Below are positions 8,479-16,377 of a DNA stretch of 64,000 nucleotides, piece by piece. The position numbers and the translations under genes were made by a program. Source of the DNA: Marixanthotalea marina (lineage in GTDB: Bacteria; Bacteroidota; Bacteroidia; Flavobacteriales; Flavobacteriaceae); contig JAHLEH010000004.1 of NCBI GenBank assembly GCA_018883545.1, forward strand, positions 153,595 through 217,594, written 5' to 3'. Below the pieces are notes generated by a model. That model was not told the DNA's origin and did not search any database. It worked only from the letters and a program-made list of their open reading frames with translations. Each line of letters begins with the position of its first letter. Within the stretch, counting starts at the first letter, position 1.

Positions 8479-8889
8479 ATGAAAAAGACTATATTATTCC
8501 TGACACTACTAACGCTTGTTTTTTCTTGTAAAAACAACACAAAAAACGAAACTCCCAACCAAATGCAGGAAGTCATTAAGATTCATGACGAGTTAATGCC
8601 TAAAATGAGTACTATAAGTAGCCTAATAAATAAAGTTGACTCTAAGATAAAAGAAACCGATTCTACCGAAGCACTTATAAATGCCAGTAAAAATTTAAAA
8701 GAAGCCAACGATGCCATGATGAATTGGATGGTAGAATTCAGCCTTCGTTTTGACTCTGAAGAAGTTATGGAAGGAAAACCTTTAACTGATGAAAAACAAA
8801 AACTTCTAACTGAAGAAGAAACGAAAATAAAAGCACTGCGCGACCAAATGGAAACAAGTATAGAAACTGCAGAAAAACTCTTAAAATAA
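8479..8889 (+). CDS. Small coiled-coil lipoprotein, function unknown
   Basis: 136 residues with a lipoprotein signal (LTLVFSC, Cys17) followed by a mostly helical, charged sequence with heptad-like spacing (about 30-136). Similar Bacteroidota proteins are usually annotated only as hypothetical or loosely as 'viral A-type inclusion'-like, a label that reflects coiled-coil similarity and carries no functional meaning. It is convergent with gldD, with 2 bp between the stop codons. The preceding 241-bp intergenic region is AT-rich; I see no clear promoter or RNA there. Confidence 0.6.
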   Translation: MKKTILFLTLLTLVFSCKNNTKNETPNQMQEVIKIHDELMPKMSTISSLINKVDSKIKETDSTEALINASKNLKEANDAMMNWMVEFSLRFDSEEVMEGKPLTDEKQKLLTEEETKIKALRDQMETSIETAEKLLK

Positions 8890-8891
8890 AA

Positions 8892-9476
8892 TTATTCCCA
8901 GTTAATTGTTTCCATAATATGCCTTATATCGTTCTCAAGGTATTTGGCAGCTGGCAAAATAGAATCGTAATTTGGTTTGGCATAAAAGTAAAGCGACCCT
9001 GTTAAAAAATGCTGAATACTGTCCGTTACATAAAATTGTGATTGTGATGCTGCATTACCCCCCACTTCGTAGAACATACCAAAAACATTTCGTTCTTTGT
9101 TTGCATATTGTTGCTCGTTTATTTCATCTGCCTTTAAGGTATGCTTTTGGGTAAGATTTTGGGCATCGCGCAAGAAATTTGTTAAGTTTTCAGGATTGTC
9201 TTCAATAGCTTTGTAGGTTAAAAAAATGGTGCCTTTTAACGCGGGGTACTCAATGTTTACACCATAACTTTCTGTAGTGCTATTCATTTTTTTCGATGTA
9301 ACATTTTTGGCCAGTTCGTTTATTTCCACAGTAAATGGCAATACTTCAATTTGTGTTTTGTTGTATTTGGCTTTTGGGTATTCTAATCTTAAATAGGCAT
9401 TTGGTTTAGGCACTACATCGCCACCGCAAGAAATGCAGAGCACAACCAAAAGCATTAAACAACTATTTTTAATCAT
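8892..9476 (-). CDS. gldD: Gliding motility lipoprotein GldD
   Basis: A 194-residue lipoprotein (LCISC, Cys17) of the GldD family. In Flavobacterium johnsoniae GldD is required for gliding and is linked to the type IX secretion system. Family features seen are PKPNAYLRLEYPKAKY after the lipobox, YPALKGTIFLTYKAI in the middle, and the C-terminal YFYAKPNYDSILPAAKYLENDIRHIMETINW. It overlaps the 3' end of gldE by 8 bp, indicating translational coupling. Presence in the mutY-ssb-gldE-gldD block is the typical Bacteroidota arrangement. Its presence alone does not show that the organism glides. Confidence 0.95.
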   Translation of the reverse strand: MIKNSCLMLLVVLCISCGGDVVPKPNAYLRLEYPKAKYNKTQIEVLPFTVEINELAKNVTSKKMNSTTESYGVNIEYPALKGTIFLTYKAIEDNPENLTNFLRDAQNLTQKHTLKADEINEQQYANKERNVFGMFYEVGGNAASQSQFYVTDSIQHFLTGSLYFYAKPNYDSILPAAKYLENDIRHIMETINWE

Positions 9477-10746
9477 TCAATATGGAGATTTTTACGCGTT
9501 TAATTCGTTTTTTATCCAACGATTCTATGTTGAAAACGTAATTTTTGAAATTTATTTTTGTGTTCTGCTTGGGGAAACTCCCTGATATTTCCAAAACAAA
9601 CCCCGCAACGGTTTCTGCCTCACCTTTGCTTTCCTCAAAAACGGCATTGTCTTCTAACTTTAAGATTTTATAAAAATCCTTTAATGCTGTTTTGCCATCA
9701 AACACGTAGTTGTTTTCATCTAGTTTAGAATAGCTTAAGTCTTCATCATCAAATTCATCGCTAATGTCTCCTACTATTTCTTCAATAATATCTTCTAATG
9801 AAATTAAACCAGAGGTACCGCCATACTCATCTACAACAAGCGCCAAATGCACTTTTTTCTCTTGAAACTCTTCCATTAAATCATCCAGCTTTTTCTTTTC
9901 AGGCACAAAGAACGGCTCGCGTAATAAGGTAGTCCAATCGAATTGTTTTCTATCTAAATACGGCAATAAATCCTTTGCATATAAAATACCTACGATTTGG
10001 TCTATATTTTCTTTGTAAACTGGAATTCTAGAATACCCATTTTCAATTATTTCAGATAAAATTTCCGAGTATTTTTGTTCAACATTCAAGGCAAAAATAT
10101 CTATTCGTGGACGCATCACTTGCTTGGTGTCGGTATTTCCAAACGATACAATACCTTGTAAAATCTTTTTTTCTTCTTTAGTGGTATCGTGCTCACTAGT
10201 TAATTTAAGCGCTTGCGATAGCTGATTTACACTTATGTTGGTTTTTTGCTTCCCTAAATTTTTGTGTATGGCCAGAGTGACACTGCGCATTGGCAAACTA
10301 AGCGGCGATAAAAGAACATCAAGAACACTTAACGGATAAGCCATGAACAATGCAAACTTTACTTTATTTCTACTGGCATATATTTTTGGTAAAATTTCTC
10401 CAAAAAGCAATATTAAAAAAGTAACTATCACTACCTCTACCAAAAACTTAACTAAAGAAGATTGGATGTTACCGAATAAAAAACCACCCAAATAAGCAAA
10501 CAAAATAACAATCGCTATATTGATGAAATTATTAGCCACCAAGATTGTTGCCAGCAATTTTTTTGGTCGCTCTAATAACCTTGAAATAATTTCGAATTTC
10601 TTTGATTTTTTTTCAGAATCGTCACCTATATCTGTTCTTGTAAGTGAAAAAAGAGCGACTTCGGCTCCAGATATAAGTGCAGAACAAAACAATAACACAA
10701 AAAGCAAAACAACGCCACTAACAACCGAGAAATCAATCGTTATCAT
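9469..10746 (-). CDS. gldE: Gliding motility-associated CNNM/CBS-domain membrane protein GldE
   Basis: A 425-residue protein with three to four N-terminal membrane helices (DUF21/CNNM type, about 8-30, 66-90, 95-150), a pair of CBS domains (about 200-320, including VMRPRIDIFALN and LALVVDEYGGTSGLISLEDIIEEIVGDI), and a C-terminal CorC/HlyC domain ending in IKRVKISIL. It resembles Mg2+/Co2+ efflux regulators; in F. johnsoniae gldE is genetically linked to gldD and motility. I place the start at the ATG at 10744-10746; an upstream TTG would add 11 residues with no family match. It overlaps gldD by 8 bp and follows ssb by 91 bp. Confidence 0.93.
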   Translation of the reverse strand: MITIDFSVVSGVVLLFVLLFCSALISGAEVALFSLTRTDIGDDSEKKSKKFEIISRLLERPKKLLATILVANNFINIAIVILFAYLGGFLFGNIQSSLVKFLVEVVIVTFLILLFGEILPKIYASRNKVKFALFMAYPLSVLDVLLSPLSLPMRSVTLAIHKNLGKQKTNISVNQLSQALKLTSEHDTTKEEKKILQGIVSFGNTDTKQVMRPRIDIFALNVEQKYSEILSEIIENGYSRIPVYKENIDQIVGILYAKDLLPYLDRKQFDWTTLLREPFFVPEKKKLDDLMEEFQEKKVHLALVVDEYGGTSGLISLEDIIEEIVGDISDEFDDEDLSYSKLDENNYVFDGKTALKDFYKILKLEDNAVFEESKGEAETVAGFVLEISGSFPKQNTKINFKNYVFNIESLDKKRIKRVKISILND

Positions 10747-10837
10747 TAATGTTTTAAAACTCAGGGGGTCGGGATCCAACTATTATTGGTGTTAGTTAAA
10801 CAATTAAAACAAATTCAAATTTACAAGAATTCTATTT

Positions 10838-11293
10838 TTAAAATGGAAGGTCGTCATCTTCCTCTTCAATTTGCGGCTCACTAACTTTTTGTTTTTCAGC
10901 TTCTGGCTTTGAAGCTGTACTGGCATTACTATTGGAAGCATTGGATTCACTTTCCTTTTTTGTTGTTAAAAACGTGAAATCTGTACATTGAATCTCGGTT
11001 GAATAACGTTCCTGTCCATTATCATCCGTCCATTTTCTGGTTTTTAGCCGCCCTTCCACATATACTTTATCGCCTTTGCTTAAATACTTTTCACATATTT
11101 CGGCACCTTTATTTCTTACCACAATATTATGCCATTCGGTATTGGTAACCCGTTCGTTGGTTTGCTTGCTAATGTAGGTTTCGTTTGTAGCCAAAGGGAA
11201 ACGGCCAACGCAGCCTCCGCCTTCAAAATAATGCATTTTCACTTCATCACCTAAATGCCCAATTAGCATCACTTTGTTTAATGTTCCAGACAT
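10838..11293 (-). CDS. ssb: Single-stranded DNA-binding protein
   Basis: 151 residues: an N-terminal OB fold (about 1-110; MSGTLNKVMLIGHLGDEVKMHY, WHNIVVRNKGAEICEKYLSKGDKVYVEGRL), a flexible Ser/Asn/Ala-rich linker (about 112-140), and the acidic tip DDDLPF that recruits replication and repair partners. It coats single-stranded DNA during replication, recombination and repair. It sits between mutY and gldE in the conserved Bacteroidota block, 89 bp after mutY. Confidence 0.97.
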   Translation of the reverse strand: MSGTLNKVMLIGHLGDEVKMHYFEGGGCVGRFPLATNETYISKQTNERVTNTEWHNIVVRNKGAEICEKYLSKGDKVYVEGRLKTRKWTDDNGQERYSTEIQCTDFTFLTTKKESESNASNSNASTASKPEAEKQKVSEPQIEEEDDDLPF

Positions 11294-11382
11294 GATTTGT
11301 TGTTTTTATGGAAAAGCAAAATTAGTATTTGCTAATCATTTTTTTTAAAATTAATAAAAAATTGTGATTGGCAATACCCATT

Positions 11383-12426
11383 TTATTGAAAATTAAAGGC
11401 TTCAATAAAATTACCTATTAATATAGGAACGGCATAATTATGTATCTCTTCTTTTGAAATCCCATCTGGAATTGGTTCGTCTACTTTTATCACCCAAAAC
11501 TTAGTGTATAAATGTTGATGGGAAAGTTTATGTATGATGCTATTATCATTATATAAGTAAAGCTCAAAATCTGTTTCATTCAACAAAGGATGCTCTTTAA
11601 CTAATGAATTAAAAACATCAAAATCGGTTTCTTTGTTCGTTTCAATTAATGGAAATTGATAAAGATTTTGCCAAATACCTTTCCCTTTCCTTTTTTCCAA
11701 AACGGTTTCGTTATCATCTGACAGAAAAACCAAAAAATTAAAATACCGCTTTTTCGCTTTAGCTGTCTTTATTTTAACGGGCAAGCTAGTTACAGTATTT
11801 TTTTGAAAAGCAATGCAGTTATCTTTGAATGGGCATTTAAGACAATTTGGCAATTGCGGTTTGCATTGTGTTGCCCCAAACTCCATAATGGCCTGGTTAA
11901 ATGTAGCTGGGCTTTCTTTATCTATCAATTCTTGGGCAAGTGCTTTAAACTCTTTGGCTCCTTTGGTTGAATTGATAGGTGTATCTATGCCAAAATAACG
12001 CGCTAAAACCCTGTAAACATTACCATCTACAACGGCTGTTGCTTCACTAAAACATATGGAAGCAATGGCACTAGCTGTATAATCGCCAACACCTTTAAGT
12101 TTTAACAACTCTTTATATGTGCTTGGAAATTTACCATCCAACTCATCTACTATATATTTAGCCGCAGTATGTAAATTTCTGGCTCTGGAGTAATAGCCCA
12201 ATCCTTGCCACAATTTTAAAACCTTACTTTCATCGGCTTTGGCAAGATCAAAAATGGTTGGAAATGCTTTTAAAAATGCTTCATAATAAGGTGATCCCTG
12301 AGCAACTTGCGTTTGTTGCAAAATAATTTCCGATAGCCAAATATTATAAGGGTTTTGGGTTTTTCGCCAAGGCAAATCCCTCTTATTGTTTGAATACCAA
12401 TTAATTAAAGTTTTTGAGAATATCAT
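11383..12426 (-). CDS. mutY: A/G-specific adenine glycosylase MutY
   Basis: 347 residues. It removes adenine mispaired with 8-oxoguanine. Features: the WRKTQNPYNIWLSEIILQQTQV catalytic N-terminus (Glu of SEIILQQTQ), the helix-hairpin-helix LKGVGDYTASAIASI followed by catalytic Asp in VVDGNVYRVLARYFG, the iron-sulfur cluster cysteines in CKPQLPNCLKCPFKDNC, and a C-terminal NUDIX-like domain (about 225-345) that reads 8-oxoG. I chose the ATG at 12424-12426; an upstream TTG would add only three residues. A CATATTTG element (12433-12440), one mismatch from the -7 consensus, ends 6 nt before this ATG, implying a very short leader. Confidence 0.96.
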   Translation of the reverse strand: MIFSKTLINWYSNNKRDLPWRKTQNPYNIWLSEIILQQTQVAQGSPYYEAFLKAFPTIFDLAKADESKVLKLWQGLGYYSRARNLHTAAKYIVDELDGKFPSTYKELLKLKGVGDYTASAIASICFSEATAVVDGNVYRVLARYFGIDTPINSTKGAKEFKALAQELIDKESPATFNQAIMEFGATQCKPQLPNCLKCPFKDNCIAFQKNTVTSLPVKIKTAKAKKRYFNFLVFLSDDNETVLEKRKGKGIWQNLYQFPLIETNKETDFDVFNSLVKEHPLLNETDFELYLYNDNSIIHKLSHQHLYTKFWVIKVDEPIPDGISKEEIHNYAVPILIGNFIEAFNFQ

Positions 12427-12488
12427 GGGCGGCAAATATGCAGTTCACAAAACTAAGCGTTTATAATCTTAAATTTTAATGAATTACG

Positions 12489-12521
12489 TTTGAAATATTG
12501 AATTTTTAATTCCTATATTTG
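12489..12521 (+). promoter_or_regulatory. Promoter of the HU gene
   Basis: TTTG (12489-12492), a 21-bp spacer and an exact TATATTTG (12514-12521), 42 bp before the start codon. Confidence 0.65.
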
Positions 12522-12563
12522 CATCCCTTTAAATTTATATAGTAACTAAAATAAAAAATTAAA

Positions 12564-12854
12564 ATGACGAAGGCTGATATAGTAGCAAAAATTTCTGAGA
12601 AATTAGGAATGGAAAAAGGAGATGTTCAAGCAACCGTTGAAACATTTATGGAAGAAGTAAAAACTTCTCTAGAAAGTGGAGACAATGTTTACTTAAGAGG
12701 TTTTGGAAGCTTTATTATTAAAACAAGAGCAGAAAAAACAGGAAGAAACATCTCAAAAAATACCACTATTAAAATACCTGCACATAATATTCCTGCATTT
12801 AAACCTGCAAAAGTTTTTGTTGAAGGTGTAAAGGGTAACGTAGAAGTCAAATAA
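12564..12854 (+). CDS. HU/IHF-family DNA-binding protein
   Basis: A 96-residue nucleoid protein with the HU fold: two N-terminal helices (MTKADIVAKISEKLGMEKGDVQATVETFMEEV), the body strand VYLRGFGSFIIKTRAEKTGRNISKNTTIKIPAHNIPAFKPAKVF containing the beta-arm with its Asn-Ile-Pro tip region, and a C-terminal helix. It bends DNA and compacts the nucleoid as a dimer. It is followed 26 bp later by the 30-residue basic ribosomal protein and a terminator, so the two are probably cotranscribed. Confidence 0.95.
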   Translation: MTKADIVAKISEKLGMEKGDVQATVETFMEEVKTSLESGDNVYLRGFGSFIIKTRAEKTGRNISKNTTIKIPAHNIPAFKPAKVFVEGVKGNVEVK

Positions 12855-12880
12855 TTTATTAATCACAAAATACACTATTT

Positions 12881-12973
12881 ATGCCAAGTGGTAAAAAACG
12901 TAAAAGACATAAGGTAGCGACGCATAAGCGTAAAAAACGCAGACGCGCTAACCGTCACAAAAAGAAAAAATAA
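12881..12973 (+). CDS. AURKAIP1/COX24-domain (bS22-like) ribosomal small protein
   Basis: A 30-residue extremely basic protein read directly from the sequence: MPSGKKRKRHKVATHKRKKR, then RRANRHKKKK. This matches the short AURKAIP1/COX24-type proteins of Bacteroidota, related to bS22 of the mycobacterial small subunit and mitochondrial mS38, which sit in the rRNA near the decoding region. It is easily missed because of its size. It follows HU by 26 bp and precedes a good terminator at 12981-13004, which supports a two-gene transcript and a real gene. Confidence 0.9.
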   Translation: MPSGKKRKRHKVATHKRKKRRRANRHKKKK

Positions 12974-12980
12974 ATCGAAG

Positions 12981-13004
12981 AAGTAGTTTATTAACTACTT
13001 TTTT
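12981..13004 (+). terminator. Terminator of the HU-bS22 operon
   Basis: AAGTAGTT and AACTACTT arms with a 4-nt loop followed by TTTT, 7 bp after the small-protein stop codon. Confidence 0.8.
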
Positions 13005-13115
13005 CGGTTTTACAGTACGCTCTTTGAAATGAGGCCTTCAAAACAAAATAGGTCTCCACGGACTTAAAAAATCCTGTGAAAATAATGTATAATCCATCTG
13101 TACCGTTTGGTTGCA

Positions 13116-13210
13116 GATTGTTTGTTGTTTGTTGCGAGTTGTTTGTTGTTAAAATTTCTTTAGCAGCTTTTTCAACTTCATAACTTTACGACTTTACAAC
13201 TTTACAACTT
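13116..13210. repeat. Low-complexity tandem repeats upstream of RNase G gene
   Basis: Iterations of a GTTTGTTGTT-like unit at 13116-13150, then at 13183-13210 three copies of ACTTTAC(G/A) at an 8-bp period. They occupy the 5' region before the rng start. No coding potential is visible. Function unknown. Confidence 0.6.
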
Positions 13211-13235
13211 GAAAGTATGGATAAAAATTAACTAA

Positions 13236-14786
13236 ATGGATAAAGAATTGATCATCCGATCTAGTTCCGACAATGTTGATTTTGCCTTATTAAAAGATGG
13301 AAAACTTATTGAATTACAAAAAGAGGAAGGAGATAACAAATTTTCTGTTGGTGATGTGTTTATAGCCAAAATAAGAAAATCTGTTCCGGGACTTAATGCC
13401 GCATTTGTAAATGTGGGTTATGAAAAAGATGCATTCTTGCATTACCATGATTTAGGCCCCAAACTCCCATCGCTTTTAAAGTTCACAAAACGTGTAAGCA
13501 CAGGTAAACTAAAAGATTTTTCTTTAAAAGATTTCCCATTTGAAAAAGATATTGATAAAGACGGCAAAATTGCCGATGTCTTAAAATCAAATCAATCGCT
13601 ATTGGTACAAATAGTTAAAGAACCTATATCTACCAAAGGGCCGCGGATAAGCTCAGAGCTGTCCATTGCCGGCAGGTATATTGTTCTAGTACCTTTTTCT
13701 AACCGTATTTCCATTTCCCAAAAAATAGAAGACAAAGAAGAAAAAGACCGTCTAAAACGACTGGTTAAGAGTATTACTCCTCCTGGTTTTGGCGTTATTG
13801 TTCGTACTGTAGCACAAGGCAAAAAAGTAGCCGAACTAGATAAAGATTTACAAAATTTGCTTAGTCGCTGGACGGCAATGTGTAAAAAATTACCTAAGGC
13901 CCATTTACCAAGTAAGGTACTGGGCGAAATGAATAAAGCCTCGTCTATTTTACGAGATATTTTCAATGATACTTTTACAAGTATTTATGTTGACGATGAA
14001 GAGCTTTACATTCAAATAAAAGATTACGTGCACGAAATTGCACCAAAGAAAGAATCAATAGTTAAATTGTATCAATCTAACGTCCCCATTTTTGAAAAAT
14101 TTGGGATTGAAAGACAGATAAAAACCTCTTTTGGTAAAACTGTTTCTATGGCTAAAGGTGCCTACCTAATTATAGAGCATACTGAGGCACTCCATGTTAT
14201 AGACGTAAACAGTGGCAACAGATCTAACAAAGCCAATAACCAAGAGGATACAGCCTTGGAAGTAAACCTAATAGCTGCTACAGAAATTGCTAGACAATTG
14301 CGCTTGCGCGATATGGGAGGCATTATTGTAATAGACTTTATAGATATGACCAATGCCGAAAACAGGCAAAAACTGTTTAATCACCTTCGCGATGAAATGA
14401 AGGACGACCGAGCAAAACACAAAATTTTGCCGCCAAGTAAATTTGGCTTGATACAGATAACAAGACAGCGTGTTCGCCCAGAACTTGAGATTAAAACACG
14501 AGAAGAGAACCCCGATGCCGTTATGAACGGTTCTGAGGTTGATGCCCCAATAGGATTGGTGCAGAAAATAACACACGATCTTGAAAAACTATTTAAGCAA
14601 AAAGACTATAAAAAGGTGACCTTAAACACACATCCTTTTATAGCAGCCTTTTTAACAAAAGGTTTTCCATCTGTACGTTCAAAATGGTTTTTTGAACACA
14701 AAAAATGGGTTAAAATCTTACCAAGAGACGCTTACACATATTTAGAATACCACTTTTACGATAAAAATGGTAATCAAATTAAATAA
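13236..14786 (+). CDS. rng: Ribonuclease E/G family endoribonuclease
   Basis: A 516-residue RNase G-type enzyme that makes single-strand cuts in rRNA precursors and mRNA. Visible parts are an N-terminal RNase H-like strand (MDKELIIRSSSDNVDFALL), an S1 RNA-binding domain (about 38-125), a 5' sensor region, and the DNase I-like catalytic core with Asp residues in VIDVNSGNRS and GGIIVIDFIDM that bind Mg2+. The CPxCxG zinc-link motif of E. coli RNase E/G is missing: the equivalent stretch after ITRQRVRPELEIKTREENP has no cysteine. The C-terminal helper domain (HPFIAAFLTKGFPSVRSKWF) is present. A terminator follows. Confidence 0.95.
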   Translation: MDKELIIRSSSDNVDFALLKDGKLIELQKEEGDNKFSVGDVFIAKIRKSVPGLNAAFVNVGYEKDAFLHYHDLGPKLPSLLKFTKRVSTGKLKDFSLKDFPFEKDIDKDGKIADVLKSNQSLLVQIVKEPISTKGPRISSELSIAGRYIVLVPFSNRISISQKIEDKEEKDRLKRLVKSITPPGFGVIVRTVAQGKKVAELDKDLQNLLSRWTAMCKKLPKAHLPSKVLGEMNKASSILRDIFNDTFTSIYVDDEELYIQIKDYVHEIAPKKESIVKLYQSNVPIFEKFGIERQIKTSFGKTVSMAKGAYLIIEHTEALHVIDVNSGNRSNKANNQEDTALEVNLIAATEIARQLRLRDMGGIIVIDFIDMTNAENRQKLFNHLRDEMKDDRAKHKILPPSKFGLIQITRQRVRPELEIKTREENPDAVMNGSEVDAPIGLVQKITHDLEKLFKQKDYKKVTLNTHPFIAAFLTKGFPSVRSKWFFEHKKWVKILPRDAYTYLEYHFYDKNGNQIK

Positions 14787-14791
14787 TTAAA

Positions 14792-14824
14792 AAAACCCGC
14801 TACTTTTTAAGTCAGCGGGTTTTT
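14792..14824 (+). terminator. Terminator of rng
   Basis: AAAACCCGCT / AGCGGGTTTT stem with a 12-nt loop and a T tail, 6 bp after the rng stop. Confidence 0.85.
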
Positions 14825-14832
14825 GTTTTTAA

Positions 14833-14915
14833 CGTCATTGCGAACGAAGTGAAGCAATCTCATGATATTTAGAACTAAAAACTAACAGATTGCTTCGGCA
14901 TGCCTCACAATGACG
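14833..14915. repeat. Large palindromic intergenic repeat
   Basis: Imperfect inverted repeat: left arm 14833-14860 (begins CGTCATTGCGAACGAAGTGA), right arm 14887-14915 (ends CCTCACAATGACG), with a 26-bp spacer. This is the arrangement of widespread interspersed palindromic elements found between genes in many bacterial genomes. It lies in a convergent gap, as such elements often do. Confidence 0.75.
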
Positions 14916-14930
14916 GTATCTTATTATGAT

Positions 14931-15305
14931 TTAGAATTCTACAGTCCTTTTATATTTTTCATAAATACCTAAATCTATTGTGTTTTTAGAAGGATCTTTG
15001 GTAGAATAGTTTACTTTGAATTTTTCTCCAACACAACCCAGCTTACCATTTTCACATTTGAATTTTTCAACTCCAACACTACCTATGTAAGTTTTGCCCT
15101 CAACTAGATATTCATATTCAATATAATAATAAGTGAGGTTTTCGTGTTGAAACTTAGTAATTGTAGCTTCTGTAACTCCCTTAAACATTCTGATTTCTTG
15201 GTCTTCTTCACATTGCTTATTGATACCGAATATAATTATTAAGACAATGATAATTAAAACACTAAATAAGATGCCTTTTTCCTGATTTTCACTTAGGTTT
15301 TTCAT
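14931..15305 (-). CDS. Hypothetical membrane-anchored protein
   Basis: 124 residues: one N-terminal transmembrane segment (about 12-28, LFSVLIIIVLIIIFGI) followed by an exported beta-rich domain with YYYIEYEYLVEGKTYIGSVGVEKF and GEKFKVNYSTKDPSKNTIDLGIYEKYK. The VEGKTY...FKVNYSTKDPS arrangement is reminiscent of DUF3592-like domains, but I am not certain. Three cysteines (Cys32 and two in KCENGKLGC) could form a disulfide in the periplasm. It is flanked by palindromic repeats on both sides and has no operon partner. Confidence 0.6.
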   Translation of the reverse strand: MKNLSENQEKGILFSVLIIIVLIIIFGINKQCEEDQEIRMFKGVTEATITKFQHENLTYYYIEYEYLVEGKTYIGSVGVEKFKCENGKLGCVGEKFKVNYSTKDPSKNTIDLGIYEKYKRTVEF

Positions 15306-15354
15306 CTATTATTTATTCCTTCCAGACTTGATTTGATGAATCATTTTTTTAAAT

Positions 15355-15382
15355 GAGATGCTGAAACAAGCTCAGCATGACG
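15355..15382. repeat. Short palindromic intergenic repeat
   Basis: Contains ATGCTGA and TCAGCAT arms around AACAAGC, followed by GACG. This is the core of a dispersed repeat commonly seen in Flavobacteriia; a degenerate relative is at 45201-45295. Confidence 0.55.
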
Positions 15383-15393
15383 CAGAGTTTATT

Positions 15394-16293
15394 TTATAAC
15401 GGATTCGCACTAAATGTATCGCCTTGCGATAAATCGCCCGTATCAAAGCCTTTTTTAAACCAGCGCATACGCTGTGCAGAAGTACCGTGCGTAAACGAAT
15501 CTGGCACCACACGTCCAGTGGATTGTTTTTGTAATCTATCGTCACCAATGGCATTGGCGGCATTGAGGGCTTCCTCTAAATCGCCCGATTCCATCATGCG
15601 GGTCATTTCTTGGGAATGGTGTGCCCAAACCCCTGCCAGAAAATCGGCCTGAAGTTCTAACCTAACGGAATATTGATTGTATTCGGTGTCGCTTACTTGT
15701 CCGCGCATGCGTTGTACTTTCTCTGAAATGCCCGTTATTTTTTGAATATGGTGTCCTACCTCATGCGCAATGACATACGCTTGGGCAAAATCGCCCGGCG
15801 CATTCAATTGCTTCTCCATATCATCAAAAAAGCTTAAATCAATATATAATTTTTCATCGCCCGGACAGTAAAACGGCCCCATGGCACTGGAAGCCGACCC
15901 ACAAGCCGATGACACCGAACCAGTAAAAAGCACCAAGGTTGGCTCTCTATAATTTTCTAAAAGTTTGTTCCAAACGTCTTCGGTATTTGCCAATATAGTA
16001 GCACTAAAATTGGCCAATTCTTCCTCTTCAGCAGTTGGCGTGTAAGGTGCAGACGACTCCGTAGTTGGTAAACCACCTCCTAAAAACTGGGTAATTAAAC
16101 TCAATGGATTTTTACCCATTAATAAAGAAATTACCAAAAATGCACCGACTATAAAAAGTCCTGTTTTAGAAAAAAGCAGTTTAATTATTGGCCTTAGCAA
16201 CAATGGGTTAAACCCTCCTAAACCTTGTCGGGGACCACTTTGACCTCTACGGTCATCCACGTTTGAACTTTGCCTTCTACCTCGCCATTTCAT
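15394..16293 (-). CDS. KPN_02809-family (YpfJ) neutral zinc metallopeptidase
   Basis: 299 residues: a charged Arg/Gly-rich cytoplasmic N-terminus, one transmembrane helix (about 46-62, GLFIVGAFLVISLLMG), then an exported domain. The zinc site is AHEVGHHIQ (about residue 175) with a downstream ELQADFLAGVWAHH supplying the third ligand. The GSASSAMGPFYCPGDEKLYIDLSFF block is the family signature. The physiological substrate is unknown. Monocistronic, 84 bp downstream of the aldo/keto reductase gene on the same strand. Confidence 0.9.
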   Translation of the reverse strand: MKWRGRRQSSNVDDRRGQSGPRQGLGGFNPLLLRPIIKLLFSKTGLFIVGAFLVISLLMGKNPLSLITQFLGGGLPTTESSAPYTPTAEEEELANFSATILANTEDVWNKLLENYREPTLVLFTGSVSSACGSASSAMGPFYCPGDEKLYIDLSFFDDMEKQLNAPGDFAQAYVIAHEVGHHIQKITGISEKVQRMRGQVSDTEYNQYSVRLELQADFLAGVWAHHSQEMTRMMESGDLEEALNAANAIGDDRLQKQSTGRVVPDSFTHGTSAQRMRWFKKGFDTGDLSQGDTFSANPL

Positions 16294-16377
16294 ATTGATA
16301 CAGAATTAAATTGTCGAATTTTTTTACTGTATCAATTTACATATAATTTCTGTATAGCAGATAATCCTATTGTAAAT

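Noticed and set aside
8479..8889. 'Viral A-type inclusion' assignment suggesting a prophage remnant
   Set aside because: The label arises from coiled-coil similarity; the protein is a bacterial lipoprotein and no phage genes are nearby.
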